64,000 nucleotides of DNA from Oscillospiraceae bacterium. GTDB taxonomy: Bacteria; Bacillota; Clostridia; Oscillospirales; Acutalibacteraceae. Position numbers and translations under genes: made by a program. Below the pieces are notes generated by a model. The model was not told the DNA's origin and made no database searches. It saw only the letters and a program-made list of their open reading frames with translations. Position 1 is the first letter of the stretch. Every line of letters begins with the position of its first letter. The stretch spans positions 1-64,000 of the forward strand of contig JAQXMC010000007.1 of the NCBI GenBank assembly GCA_029012445.1, in the 5' to 3' direction. Shown here piece by piece: positions 41,841-52,300 of the stretch.

Positions 41841-42422
41841 CTATTCCTCAAAAGGCAGAGCGCCCTTTATTCCGAACTCAGAGAGCAGTCTCGCCGCCTC
41901 GGCGACGGGCAGCCCCATGACCGTGAAAAAGTCGCCGTCAATTTTTCTGATTAGCATGCTTCCAAGCCCCTGAGCGCCGTAGGCTCCGGCCTTATCCATC
42001 GGCTCGCCCGTGTCGACATAGGCGTTTATCAGCTTTTCTGAAAGGGTATGAAAGCAGACATTCGTGCAGCTTGTCAGCGAGCGGAGCTTATCCTTTGAGC
42101 AGACGCAAAGCCCCGTGTAGACCTGATGCTCTCTGCCCGAAAGCGCAGCCAGCATTTCGGCCGCTTCTTCCCGTGAGTGCGGCTTTCCGAGAATCTTTCC
42201 GCCGAGAACGACTATCGTGTCGGAGCCTAAAACAACCGCGTCGCTTTCTTTTTCAAGCACGCTCACGGCTTTCTGCATTGCGAGCGTTTCCGCAACCGCC
42301 GATACCGGCGTTCCGTCCGGCACTCTCTCCTCGATGTCGGCCGGGCGTACCTCATATTCAAAGCCGGCGTTTGTGAGAAGCTCTTTTCTTCTCGGAGAAG
42401 CCGACGCTAAAATAAATCTCAT
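41841..42422 (-). CDS. maf: Maf-like nucleotide pyrophosphatase
   Basis: 193 residues. It starts with the Maf motif FILASASPRRKELL and has GSDTIV and the middle GREHQVYTGL block. Maf proteins hydrolyse non-canonical dTTP/UTP/CTP-type nucleotides. It overlaps the Nudix gene by 4 bases (ATGA), pairing two house-cleaning hydrolases. Confidence 0.93.
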   Translation of the reverse strand: MRFILASASPRRKELLTNAGFEYEVRPADIEERVPDGTPVSAVAETLAMQKAVSVLEKESDAVVLGSDTIVVLGGKILGKPHSREEAAEMLAALSGREHQVYTGLCVCSKDKLRSLTSCTNVCFHTLSEKLINAYVDTGEPMDKAGAYGAQGLGSMLIRKIDGDFFTVMGLPVAEAARLLSEFGIKGALPFEE

Positions 42423-42961
42423 ATCGTCATCCCTTTCAGCATTGCGGTCTTGAGTATCGCCGTCTGCGTTTTTCCGTCGGTTATTTCGCCGGACATAACC
42501 ATTCCGAGCGCCTTTTCAAGCGGTATTTTTTCGACTGAAAGAAACTCGTCCTCATCGAGATGCTGGTGCGTCGCTGTCAGATTTTCGGCAAGATATATGT
42601 GAATTATCTCGCTGCAATAGCCCGGCGTGGGATAAAACCGGCCGAGAGAGCGCATTTCTCCGGTCGTCACGCCGACCTCCTCGTCGAGCTCGCGAAGTCC
42701 GGCGTCATAGGGATCCTCGCCCCGCTCAAGCTTTCCCGCCGGCAGCTCAAGTATCACCTCGCGGTAAGGATAGCGAAACTGTCTGACCATGAGCAGCTCG
42801 TTATTTTCCGTCAGCGGAACGACGCAGACTCCGCCGTGATGATAGACGACCTCGCGCTTTGAGGTCCTTCCGTTCGGAAGCAGCACCTCGTCGCTGTTGA
42901 CCGTAATTATCCTGCCGCTGAAAACGACTTTTTCATTCAGAGTTTTCTCATCAAAATCCAT
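42419..42961 (-). CDS. NUDIX hydrolase, ADP-ribose pyrophosphatase type
   Basis: 180 residues. The Nudix box is complete: GKLERGE followed by RELDEEVGV. The N-terminal beta region and QFRYPYREVILELPAGKLE are typical of ADP-ribose pyrophosphatase (NudF-like). I start at ATG 42961, because a consensus promoter at 42992-43020 lies inside the longer in-frame extension. Confidence 0.92.
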   Translation of the reverse strand: MDFDEKTLNEKVVFSGRIITVNSDEVLLPNGRTSKREVVYHHGGVCVVPLTENNELLMVRQFRYPYREVILELPAGKLERGEDPYDAGLRELDEEVGVTTGEMRSLGRFYPTPGYCSEIIHIYLAENLTATHQHLDEDEFLSVEKIPLEKALGMVMSGEITDGKTQTAILKTAMLKGMTI

Positions 42962-42991
42962 AACAATCACTTCCGATATTATTTCCACAAG

Positions 42992-43020
42992 ATTATATAT
43001 TTTATCACCTGTTTTGTCAA
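42992..43020 (-). promoter_or_regulatory. Perfect consensus sigma-A promoter of nudix-maf
   Basis: On the minus strand TTGACA (43015-43020), exactly 17 bases, TATAAT (42992-42997). The leader is only about 25 bases. Confidence 0.92.
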
Positions 43021-43149
43021 TCTCGGTCATAGGCCTTATTCTGCCCGCATATATCTGAAATAATAGACTGCCGTTATTCTGCCGAAGCGATTTCTGCGGT
43101 ACGCTCAGGCTCCTGCTTAAAACTGGCCGGCGGTCGGAAAGGAGACGCT

Positions 43150-44046
43150 ATGCTTGATTTTTCAGGCGGCTTTAATTATGACATCAGCCGGCTTTTCGTT
43201 GAAAAGCTGACGGAAAAATACGACTTTCTGCGCTCAGGCGTTATCGGGAGGACCTACACCGGGAGAGGAATATTTTCGCTCTCTCTCGGAAATGAGCTGA
43301 ACAGCACTCTGATAATCGGCGGCGTTCACGGCTGCGAATGGCTGACCTGTCTTGTCATATATAAATATATCGAGACGCTTTGCCGCAGCGTCGCCGAAGA
43401 CGGCTTCGTTTCGTCCGTCAGGATATCGGCTCTTATGAACAAATTCGGTGTGACATTCGTTCCGTGTCTCAATCCGGACGGCACGGAAATTGCGGTCAGA
43501 GGCCTTGAGGGCGCCGGCAATATGCGCCACATAACGGAGAAGATACCCTGCGACGACTATTCTCGCTGGAACGCCAATTCGATAGGCGTCGACCTGAACC
43601 ATAACTTTGACGCGGAATGGAAAAAGGAGAGGCTGCTCGAAATAGAAAACGGAATCCTCTCAAGCGCGCCGAGACAGTTCGGCGGCTTTTCGCCCGAAAG
43701 CGAACCGGAAACAAGAGCCGTCACAGAACTTTGCAGGCGGAAAAAATTCCGCACCGCCGCCGCCTTTCACTCTCAGGGAGAGGAAATATACTGCGCCTTT
43801 AACGGGAAAGAACCGGCGAAATCGCAGATGATGGCGAAAATACTCGCCTGCTCCTGCGGCTATAAAACGGTCGAAAACAGCGGCCTTGCGTCCTATGCCG
43901 GCTTCAAGGACTGGTTCATCTCGGAATTTTCAAAGCCCGCTTTCACATTTGAAATCGGCAGAGGCGAAAATCCCCTGCCGCTGTCGGACCTTGAGCGGAT
44001 ATATTCCTCTCTCGAAGAAGCGATGACTCTGCTTCTTCTGATGTGA
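43150..44046 (+). CDS. M14 family zinc carboxypeptidase
   Basis: 298 residues. Zinc ligands are His60 and Glu63 (GGVHGCEW) and His151 (VDLNHNF); the catalytic Glu is in FTFEIGRGE near 268. There is no signal peptide, so it probably acts in the cytosol on peptides or on imported muropeptides, like gamma-D-glutamyl-diamino-acid peptidases of this family. AAAGGAG precedes the ATG. It is a single gene between divergent and unrelated neighbours. Confidence 0.88.
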   Translation: MLDFSGGFNYDISRLFVEKLTEKYDFLRSGVIGRTYTGRGIFSLSLGNELNSTLIIGGVHGCEWLTCLVIYKYIETLCRSVAEDGFVSSVRISALMNKFGVTFVPCLNPDGTEIAVRGLEGAGNMRHITEKIPCDDYSRWNANSIGVDLNHNFDAEWKKERLLEIENGILSSAPRQFGGFSPESEPETRAVTELCRRKKFRTAAAFHSQGEEIYCAFNGKEPAKSQMMAKILACSCGYKTVENSGLASYAGFKDWFISEFSKPAFTFEIGRGENPLPLSDLERIYSSLEEAMTLLLLM

Positions 44047-44086
44047 AGTCCGCAGAGGCTTAATACATATTTTATAATACCCGCTC

Positions 44087-44115
44087 TTGAAATCCGGCGG
44101 ATTAGATGTTAAAAT
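44087..44115 (+). promoter_or_regulatory. Sigma-A promoter of the TetR gene
   Basis: TTGAAA (44087-44092), N17, TAAAAT (44110-44115). It lies within a possible longer reading frame and so supports the downstream start at 44169. Confidence 0.65.
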
Positions 44116-44168
44116 ATAGTTTAATATTATATCCGTGGAAGCTCCGGCTTTCACACAGTGAGGAAGAT

Positions 44169-44831
44169 ATGGAAGAAAGAAAAGTTTTTCACAAGCCGAC
44201 CTTTGATAATATTTCAAGTGAAAAGAAGGACAAGATACTTTCCGTCGCTCTCAATGAATTTGCGACAAAGGGATATGAAAGCGCCAACATAAACACTATT
44301 GCCAGGCGTTCAGGCGTCAGCGTCGGCTCGCTTTATAAATACTTCGACAGCAAGAGCGACCTGTTCCTGACCACCGTCCACAACGGGATAAACGCTCTGG
44401 AATCCGTTTTCAACGAGATATCCTCAAGCAACGAGGATGTTATGGTAAAGCTCGAAAGGCTGATAAGAACAGCTGTCGATTATTCCAGAAAGCAGCCCGA
44501 TCTCGTCAAGCTTTATTATGAGATAACAGCCGAAAGCAACGCCGAGTTGGTGCATACCCTGTCGAGAAAGCTTGAGTCGATATCGGCTGAGGTCTATATC
44601 AACACTATAATCACCGGTCAGAAAAACGGCGAGATCAGAAAGGATATAGATCCGAAAATGGCGGCGTTTCTTCTCGATAATCTTATTATGGTGATCCAGT
44701 TCACCTATACCTGCGACTATTACAGCGAGCGTTTCAAAACCTTCGCCGGAAACGATGTTTTTGAAAACGACGAGCTCGCCGTTGAAAGCTTTCTCAAGTT
44801 TGTCAAAGCGGCTCTTGAGCCGAGGGATTAA
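44169..44831 (+). CDS. TetR/AcrR family transcription regulator
   Basis: 220 residues. The N-terminal helix-turn-helix is clear: ILSVALNEFATKGYESANIN then IARRSGVSVGSLYKYFDSKS. The C-terminal part is a helical ligand-binding and dimer domain. I start at ATG 44169 with GAGGA 5 bases before. It is followed 56 bases later by the sugar kinase gene, which it may control. The ligand is unknown. Confidence 0.9.
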   Translation: MEERKVFHKPTFDNISSEKKDKILSVALNEFATKGYESANINTIARRSGVSVGSLYKYFDSKSDLFLTTVHNGINALESVFNEISSSNEDVMVKLERLIRTAVDYSRKQPDLVKLYYEITAESNAELVHTLSRKLESISAEVYINTIITGQKNGEIRKDIDPKMAAFLLDNLIMVIQFTYTCDYYSERFKTFAGNDVFENDELAVESFLKFVKAALEPRD

Positions 44832-44887
44832 TAAACTCAGTCCGACGGAGCGTTTCTCCGAAGGCTTTATCGAAAGGATGAAAAAAC

Positions 44888-46477
44888 ATGAAGCACGCAA
44901 TCACTTACGACATCGGAACGACAGGAGTCAAGACCTGCCTTTTTGAGATTGACGAAAAGATCCGTCTCGTTGCCGACGCCATGGCGGGCTATAAGCTCTA
45001 TGTCTTGCCGGACGGCGGTGCGGAGCAGGACCCCGACGAATGGTGGAGCGCAATGTGCGAGACGACAAAAGCCGTCATTGAAAAAAGCGGAGTCGATCCC
45101 GCAGTCATAGACGGAATATCCTTTTGCTCTCAGATGCAGGGCCTCGTTCTCGTTGACAAAGAGGGCAGACATGTCAGACGAGCCATGAGCTATATGGATC
45201 AGAGAGCGAGAAAAGAGCTGAAGGAGGGAATGTCCTACGGCCTTCAGATAGCCGGAGCGAACATAAAGAAGCTCATCCCGTCGTTATTGATAACAGGCGC
45301 TGTCTCCTCCTCGGTCAAGGATCCCATCTGGAAATATAACTGGGTCAAAAACAACGAGCCGGAAAACTTCAAAAGAGTCTACAAATGGTTTGATGTCAAG
45401 GAGGCTCTCATCTGCCGCATGACGGATAAATTCGTTATGACGCAGGATTCGGCTTTCGGAACTTTGCTCTATGATATCAAAAAGCAGGCGTGGAGCCCTA
45501 AAATGTGCAAAATGTGCGGCGTAAACATTGACCATATGCCGGAAATCATCAAATCGACGGATATTGTCGGCGGACTGACCGAAAAAGCGGCCGGCGAGCT
45601 TGGTCTCAAAGCCGGAACTCCCGTGTTCGGCGGAGGCGGAGACGCGTCTCTCATCGGCGTGGGAGCGGGCGCTTCGGCAATGGGCAGCACTCACATATAT
45701 ATGGGCACTTCGGGCTGGGTATCGACCGTTGTTCCCGCGAAAATAATGGTTGACACCTCCGCAATGATAGCCGCCATCGTCGGCGCCTCCTCAACGACCT
45801 CAAACTATTTCGCCGAGCTTGAAACAGCCGGAAAGTGCGTTGAGTGGGTCAAGGATCATCTTGCGCTCGACGAGATAGGCATTTATCTTGAAAAGCACCA
45901 TGTCGCCGAAGATCCCGAGAGCGTTTATACCTCGCTGTATTCCTATCTTCAGGATGTTATAAAGCAGGTTCCCGCAGGCTCAAACGGAGTTATCTTCACC
46001 CCCTGGTTCCACGGAAACCGCTGCCCGTTTGAGGACCCGAACGCAAGAGCGACTTTCTTCAACATGAATCTCGAAACAGGCAAGAGCGACCTTATCCGTG
46101 CCGTCGTCGAAGGCGTATGCTTCCACATGAGATGGTTTATCGAGGCTCAGGATAAAAAGGTCAGAACCTCCGACACGGTCAGATTCGTCGGCGGCGGAGC
46201 CTTGGGAGAAACGACCTGCCAGATCCTCGCGGACTGCACGGGAAAGACAATTGAAACCGTTCCGTCTCCCCAGAATGTCGGCGCAGTCGGCGCGGCTGTC
46301 GTTGTTGCCGCCGGTCTCGGCATTATCAAGGATATAAACGAAGCGGATAAGCTCGTCAAAGCCGATAAGGTATATAAGCCGAACAAGGAAAACAAGGCTG
46401 TATACGATAAGAACTACAAGGTTTACAAGCAGCTTTACGCTTCAAACAAAAAGAACTTCGCAATGATGAACGGCTGA
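44888..46477 (+). CDS. FGGY family carbohydrate kinase (xylulokinase-like)
   Basis: 529 residues. The N-terminal ATP-site DIGTTGVKTCLFEI, the FCSQMQGLVLVD block and the C-terminal RFVGGGALGETTCQILAD (FGGY signature region) are present. It phosphorylates a sugar or polyol; xylulose is the nearest common substrate but not certain. No sugar transporter or isomerase is nearby. It ends at a bidirectional terminator. Confidence 0.87.
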   Translation: MKHAITYDIGTTGVKTCLFEIDEKIRLVADAMAGYKLYVLPDGGAEQDPDEWWSAMCETTKAVIEKSGVDPAVIDGISFCSQMQGLVLVDKEGRHVRRAMSYMDQRARKELKEGMSYGLQIAGANIKKLIPSLLITGAVSSSVKDPIWKYNWVKNNEPENFKRVYKWFDVKEALICRMTDKFVMTQDSAFGTLLYDIKKQAWSPKMCKMCGVNIDHMPEIIKSTDIVGGLTEKAAGELGLKAGTPVFGGGGDASLIGVGAGASAMGSTHIYMGTSGWVSTVVPAKIMVDTSAMIAAIVGASSTTSNYFAELETAGKCVEWVKDHLALDEIGIYLEKHHVAEDPESVYTSLYSYLQDVIKQVPAGSNGVIFTPWFHGNRCPFEDPNARATFFNMNLETGKSDLIRAVVEGVCFHMRWFIEAQDKKVRTSDTVRFVGGGALGETTCQILADCTGKTIETVPSPQNVGAVGAAVVVAAGLGIIKDINEADKLVKADKVYKPNKENKAVYDKNYKVYKQLYASNKKNFAMMNG

Positions 46478-46547
46478 ACACCCTGCCGTTCGTCAAAGCA
46501 AAAAAATAAGACTGCCGTTTCGGGGCAGTATCCGTAAGGCAAAAATT

Positions 46548-46579
46548 AAAACCACCCGAATTTTGTGACGGGTGGTTTT
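46548..46579. terminator. Bidirectional terminator between the FGGY kinase and patatin genes
   Basis: AAAACCACCCG (46548-46558) pairs perfectly with CGGGTGGTTTT (46569-46579), giving T-runs in both directions between convergent genes. A smaller ACTGCC/GGCAGT hairpin lies 30 bases before it. Confidence 0.88.
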
Positions 46580-46600
46580 GATTTTAAACGCCGGATTTCT

Positions 46601-47452
46601 TCAGCTGGCGGTTTTTGCCGATAAAAACGACTTTATTTTTCCGCCGTCGGAATAACCCTTTTCATATAAGGCGTCGAGCTTCGCCTTGTCTTTTGTCAGC
46701 GTTCCGACTCCGCCAACATCATCAGGGCAGATTATAAGGACCTTGCCCTCCTCCTGCAATTTCTGCGCGCGGCTGACCGCTTCGTTATATCTGCCGTTAT
46801 GCTCTCTCATCGTCTTGGCAAGAAGCGGATATTTCCGCTCGATAGCTCTTGCGCCAGCGAGGTCGCGCCTGTTCTTTTCAACAGGTGCGATCGGCTTTGT
46901 CAATATCAGCACTATTCTGTCGCACCCGTCGTCTATCGCTTTTTCGAGCGGCACCGGATCTGACAGTCCGCCGTCATAATATTCGTTCTCTCCGATCTTG
47001 CAGACGCGGCAGAAAACCGGAAGACAGGATGATGCCTTCAGAACAGAGTAATCGTCCTTTGACATATCGCTGTTGCCGAAATAAGTCGGTTTTCCGCTGT
47101 ATGCGTCAGTCGCTACTACATAGAACTCACCTGCATACTCTGAAAACTTTTCATAATCCAGAGGATCAAGTCCGCCGCTGTTGCTCAGCTCGCCGTAAAT
47201 ATAGTCAAGATCAAGATATGTCTTTTTCCTGATGATATTATGAAAGCTCATATATTCGCGGTCAAGCGGATATTTTGTGTAAAAATTATAGTTCCTGCCC
47301 TTTTGACCGGCTATATATGACGCCACATTTGCACTTCCCGCAGAAACGCCTATGCAGTATTCAAATTCTATGCCGTCGTCGATCAGTCTGTCGAAAACTC
47401 CCGCGCCGTAGATATCGCGAAGACCTCCTCCGACATCAATTATTCCGTCCAT
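46601..47452 (-). CDS. Patatin-like phospholipase
   Basis: 283 residues. The nucleophile elbow GVSAGSAN (GxSxG) and DGGLSDP (catalytic Asp in a DG dyad) are present, as is the glycine-rich oxyanion region DVGGGLRDIYGAG at the N-terminus. It is a cytosolic lipid acyl hydrolase like bacterial RssA/YjjU-type proteins. GGGAGGAAG precedes the ATG. Confidence 0.9.
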   Translation of the reverse strand: MDGIIDVGGGLRDIYGAGVFDRLIDDGIEFEYCIGVSAGSANVASYIAGQKGRNYNFYTKYPLDREYMSFHNIIRKKTYLDLDYIYGELSNSGGLDPLDYEKFSEYAGEFYVVATDAYSGKPTYFGNSDMSKDDYSVLKASSCLPVFCRVCKIGENEYYDGGLSDPVPLEKAIDDGCDRIVLILTKPIAPVEKNRRDLAGARAIERKYPLLAKTMREHNGRYNEAVSRAQKLQEEGKVLIICPDDVGGVGTLTKDKAKLDALYEKGYSDGGKIKSFLSAKTAS

Positions 47453-47716
47453 TTTTTCTTCCTCCCCTGTTATCTTTTCTGATATTATCGTCTGTTCCGA
47501 TTTTTTATATTCGCTTTATTTTCCATTCCTCTGAATAAACAGCGGAAAATACATATATAATAAGTCGAAGCGCTTTGCGTGGTTTTATTATAATAATTAC
47601 AAATTGTTATAATTATTTTCCCGACATTTTATCACACTGTGTCTTATATGTCAATAAGTAAATTTATATTAACTCGGTTTCTTAGGCAGATACAAGTGTT
47701 TTTTGTCGCACGGCTA
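47453..47716. other. Intergenic region between divergent patatin and M20 genes
   Basis: AT-rich, with TATAATAA-like stretches near 47570-47620 but no ORF and no hairpin with a long stem. I see no regulator site I can name. Confidence 0.4.
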
Positions 47717-47745
47717 TTGTTTTTTCCTCCCGCAGGCGGTATAAT
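47717..47745 (+). promoter_or_regulatory. Sigma-A promoter of the M20 peptidase gene
   Basis: TTGTTT (47717-47722), N17, TATAAT (47740-47745), about 25 bases before the start region. Confidence 0.65.
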
Positions 47746-47777
47746 CTACATAATATCTGGAAAGGCAGGAAGAATTT

Positions 47778-49247
47778 ATGAAAAAAAGATATGCTGCACT
47801 CGGCGCTGTCGGCGCATTGACCGCAGTTAATATGGTCAGAGCCGCGCGCTTTGTGCCCGAAAAAGTTGAACACGAGGTTTTTGAAAAAGAAAATGTTAAC
47901 CCCGAAAGATACCGCAAGCATTTAAGCGAGGCAATAAGGATAAAAACAATATCACACGCCAATCCCGAAGAAACCGACTGGGCTGAATTTGATAAGTTCC
48001 GCGAGTTTCTTCTGTCGGCCTATCCGCTGATATCTCAGAATCTCTCTCTTGAGACTGTCGGCCGGGCAAACCTCATCTTCCGCTGGAAGGGCAAGGATCC
48101 TTCGCTTGATCCCATTGCTCTTCTGAGCCATCAGGATGTTGTTCCCCTTGAGGACGGCACTGAGGACGACTGGACTCACCCCGCATTTGACGGTTTTGAT
48201 GACGGCGAATTCATCTGGGGCAGAGGCGCGCTGGATATGAAAAACCACCTCATCGCAGTCATGGAAGCGGTTGAAACTCTTCTTGAGGAGGGCTTTGAGC
48301 CCGAGCGCGATGTCTATCTTCTGTTCGGCGAAAACGAGGAGGTCATGTCAACCATTGACAGCGGCGCAATGAAAATCGTCGACACGCTCAAATCCCGCGG
48401 CGTACATCTCGACAGCGTTCTCGATGAGGGCGGCGCAATGCTCCCCGTTAATATCAAGGGCGTTATCAACAACAAGATCCTCGCAGGCATCGGTATCGCC
48501 GAAAAGGGCTATGCCGACTTTGAGATTTCGGTCAGAGGCAAGGGCGGTCACTCCTCTCAGGCGCCCAAGCACACGGCAATAGGAAAACTCGCTGATGTTA
48601 TCAAGGATATTGAAAATCATCAGTTCAAAGCAAATATCTCCGAAAATGTTTTTGAGCTTTTCTCCGAAATCGGCAAAAACTGCACATATCCCGCAAGACT
48701 CGTCACCTGCAACCTCAGACTTCTGAAGCCGGTGATGAAAGCCGTAATGACGCAGATTCCGCCTGCGGCGTCATTTGTCCGCACCACAACGGGAATCACA
48801 ATGGCTGAGGGAAGCCCGACCGCAAATGTTCTGCCGCAGAAGGCCTCAATAACAGCCAACTTCAGAATGATGCCCGGAACAACAGTTGAGGATGTTGAAA
48901 AGCATATCAAAAAGGTTGTCCGCAACAAAGATATCGAGGTTAAGCTCGTCAAGGGCAAAAATCCGTCGTCTTTCTCGCCGACCGACTCCCGCTGCTTCAA
49001 TATAATCAAGCGGCTGGCTCTCGCCGAAAATGAGAACGCGATAGTCGCTCCGTTCCTCGTCATGGGCGGCACTGACGCTTATCATTATCAGCCTATATGC
49101 GAAAATATCTATCGCTACGCTCCGTTCAGAGCGAGCTCTGAGCTTCTTCTCACAACTCACGGAACAAACGAAAGACTCCCTGTCGAGTGCGTTGAGGACT
49201 GCGTTGCGTTCTTCAAGAGATATGTCAGACTCGCTTCGGGCAAATAA
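47778..49247 (+). CDS. M20 family metallopeptidase (carboxypeptidase PM20D1/CPS1-like)
   Basis: 489 residues. The N-terminus (about 4-22) is weakly hydrophobic and might anchor it. Metal ligands and catalytic residues follow the M20 order: LLSHQDVVP (His), GALDMKN (Asp), ENEEV (catalytic Glu and Glu) and the terminal THGTNER (His). Family members hydrolyse dipeptides or N-acyl amino acids. It stands alone between promoter and terminator. Confidence 0.9.
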   Translation: MKKRYAALGAVGALTAVNMVRAARFVPEKVEHEVFEKENVNPERYRKHLSEAIRIKTISHANPEETDWAEFDKFREFLLSAYPLISQNLSLETVGRANLIFRWKGKDPSLDPIALLSHQDVVPLEDGTEDDWTHPAFDGFDDGEFIWGRGALDMKNHLIAVMEAVETLLEEGFEPERDVYLLFGENEEVMSTIDSGAMKIVDTLKSRGVHLDSVLDEGGAMLPVNIKGVINNKILAGIGIAEKGYADFEISVRGKGGHSSQAPKHTAIGKLADVIKDIENHQFKANISENVFELFSEIGKNCTYPARLVTCNLRLLKPVMKAVMTQIPPAASFVRTTTGITMAEGSPTANVLPQKASITANFRMMPGTTVEDVEKHIKKVVRNKDIEVKLVKGKNPSSFSPTDSRCFNIIKRLALAENENAIVAPFLVMGGTDAYHYQPICENIYRYAPFRASSELLLTTHGTNERLPVECVEDCVAFFKRYVRLASGK

Positions 49248-49272
49248 TATGTTTATAAGATTATATATAGAA

Positions 49273-49299
49273 AAGGACGCTGCCAAAGGCAGCGTCCTT
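49273..49299. terminator. Bidirectional terminator between M20 and Big_2 genes
   Basis: AAGGACGCTGCC (49273-49284) pairs perfectly with GGCAGCGTCCTT (49288-49299), loop AAA; T-rich on the minus side (TTTTC). Confidence 0.9.
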
Positions 49300-49358
49300 A
49301 ATTGTTCTGATTTTGCGGCTATCGCGATTTTCACTTTTTCGCCCTGTCCGATATTTTC

Positions 49359-52300
49359 CTATTTGACCGTTACCGTGCAAGTGGCTTTATATCCTCCCTG
49401 CTTGGTCTTGCAGGTGATGATAGCCGTGCCCTTCTTAACAGCTTTTATTTTGCCGTCATCGCTGACAGTCGCAACATTTTTATCCGAGCTGTACCAAGTG
49501 ACATCCTTTATTGTGGCGTCACTCGGCTCTATCGTGGCTTTCAGCCGCTTTGAGTCGCCCTTCTTCATTGTGACCGACGACTTGTTAAGCTCGACCGCCT
49601 CAACGCCGATAACGCAGGTGACCGTGCAGGTCGCCTTGATTCCGTCATCAGAAGCGCAGGTTATTATGACCTTGCCGGGCTTGAGCGCCGTTACCTTGCC
49701 GCTTTGACTGACTCGGGCAATAAGGCTGTTGCTCGACCGCCATGTCACTTCTTTATTTGTGGCGTTGCTCGGCTTGACAGTTGCCTTTATTGTCTTGCTC
49801 TCGGCGATATCAAGCGTCATTTTGGTCTTGCTGAGCTTTATCGAAATAACCGGCTCAATGACCGTGACCTTGCATTTATCGACAAAATATCCGTCGTTTG
49901 TTCTGACCGTTACTGTCGCCGTTCCCGGTCCGACAGCTTCGACAACGCCCTTCTTGCTGACCTTGACAACATCGCTGTCGCTGGTCTTATAGGTGACCTT
50001 TTTGTTTGTCGCATAGGACGGTGTGATAACATATGAGAGAGTTTTGGTCTTTCCGGTCGTCAGCGTCATTCTGTTGACCGAAAGCGAAATGCCTCTGACC
50101 GGCTCCTCGACCGTTACAAGGCAAACCGCCCTAACATTATCATTGACATTGCTCTTGCAGATGATATTTGCCGTGCCTGCGCTGATTGCGGTGACAACGC
50201 CCGTTGAAGAGACTCTTGCAACCGAGGTCTTGCTCGATGACCATGTGACCGACTTGTCATAGCTGTTTGACGGGCCGACCTTCGCGGTCAGCGTCATCTT
50301 GGAGCCGCGTTTCATTGTCGATTCATCAAAATCTATCGTTATTCTCGTCGGCGCCTGAATGACGGTGACCTTGCACCTTGCGAGTACCTTTGAGTTGCTC
50401 TTTGATTTTGCGGTGATATATACCGTTCCGGCTCTGACCGCAGTGACGGTTCCCTTTGAATCGACCTTTGCGATGCTCTTGTCGCCGGAATACCACTTGA
50501 TCTCCTTATTTGTCGCACCGGACGGTGAAACGGTTGCCGTCAGAGTCTTGGTCTTGCCCGTCGTGAGCGTCATTGCCGATGCGCTCAGACTGATTCCGCT
50601 CACTTTCTGCGTGACGGTGATCCGGCAGCTGACCTTCTTGCCTGCGCTTTTTGTCTTGCAGGTTATCGTGACTGTTCCGCCCTTTTTCGCTGTCACAAGG
50701 CCCTTTGAGTTGACCGTCGCAATATCCTTGTCGCTTGACGACCACTCGACCGACTTTATTGATGAATTGCCCGGATGTACGGTAGCTTTGAGCTGGAGCG
50801 TTTTTCCGGCTTCAAGCTTTGTTTTATCAACATTGAGATCAACGGATTTCGGATAGACCTTCTTGATTACCGTCAGCTTGCATTTGGCCGTGTACCCGCC
50901 GTCGTTGCTCTTGGCGGTTATAGTGCAGCTGCCCGTTGACACTGCGGTGACGACGCCCTTTGAGTTGACTTTCGCAACGCTTTTATCCGATGACTTCCAT
51001 GTGAATGTTTTGTCGGAGGCGTTTGCCGGGGTGAACACCATGTCGAGGGTGTCTTCCTTGCCGACATAGAATGTCTCCTTTGAATTTTTGAACTTGACTC
51101 CCTTGAGCGGCTGGATAACGACTATGCGGCATGATATCTTGTAGCCGCCGTCGTCGGTGGTGACGGTTATATTTGCTGTTCCCGGCCCGACTGCCGTGAC
51201 TATGCCTGTCTGAGAAACCTTCGCAACCTTCTGGTTTGACGATGACCACCTGACTGTTTTCAGCGTGGCGTTAGAGGGCTTGACGGAAGCCGAGAGCTTG
51301 ACCGATTCTTTTTCTCCGATAGTCAGTGTGTAGCTGCTCTTGCTGATATCGACCGAGGTAACGGGCCTGATGACCGTCACCTTGCAGGAGGACACAAAGC
51401 CGCCGTCCTGCGAAACGGCCGTTACCGTTGATGTGCCCGTTCCTGCGGCATACATCTTGCCGCTGCTATCAATGATTATAACTCCGGTGTCGCTTGAACG
51501 CCATGTGACATTTTTGTTTGTCGCATATGACGGATCATATGTCACCGACATGGTTTTTTCCTTGCCTATCGCCATTGTGATTGACGACGGGAGCTTTATT
51601 CCCTTGAGATCGGCGGTTATGGTTATGACGCATTCGGCTTCCTGCCCGTCGAATGCGACTGCGGTGACAACGACCGTACCCGGCCTTTTAGCCGTCACAA
51701 GACCGTCCTTGGTGACCTCGGCTATCGCGGAGTCGGAGGTTTTCCATGTCTCCGCCTTGTAGTCGGCTTCTGTCGTCTCAACATCGCAGCTCAGCTGCAG
51801 CTTGTCGCCGACCTTGAGCTTAGCTGACGATTTGCTCATCGTCATGTTCTGCGTGCCGCCGACGACTGTCAGTTTGCAGGTGTCGGAAAGTCCCGAGCCG
51901 TCCGTTGTGTATGCGGAAATTTCGCAGGTGCCGACAGTGTTGACCGTTACAAGGCCGTTTGTCACTCTCGCAACGCTCTCGTCGCTCGATACCCATGTCA
52001 GAATCTGATTGCCGGCGTTGGCGGGAAGAATGGTCGCCGAAATCTTGAAAGAGCCTTCATCGCCGATATAAACAATTATGTTCTTTTTGTTGAGCTTCAG
52101 ACTTGAAACAAGAGGGTTGACCGTTATAACGAACGAGCCGGAGATGCCGCTTCCGTCTGTCGCTTTGTATGTTATCGTCGTAGTACCCGCCTTGACGCCC
52201 TTTATGCTCGCCGTGGCGGCGGAAGATGCGTCTGTTCCGACATTTGTCACTGTGGCGATGCTTTCATCGGCCGAGCTCCATTCGACCTCCCTTGAAGTGG

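Noticed and set aside
43060..43130. Possible further copy of the structured repeat (contains AGACTGCCG)
   Set aside because: Only nine bases match and the other element parts are missing.
46500..46545. Possible repeat copy near ATAAGACTGCCG after the FGGY kinase gene
   Set aside because: The match stops after 12 bases; the sequence forms its own small hairpin instead.
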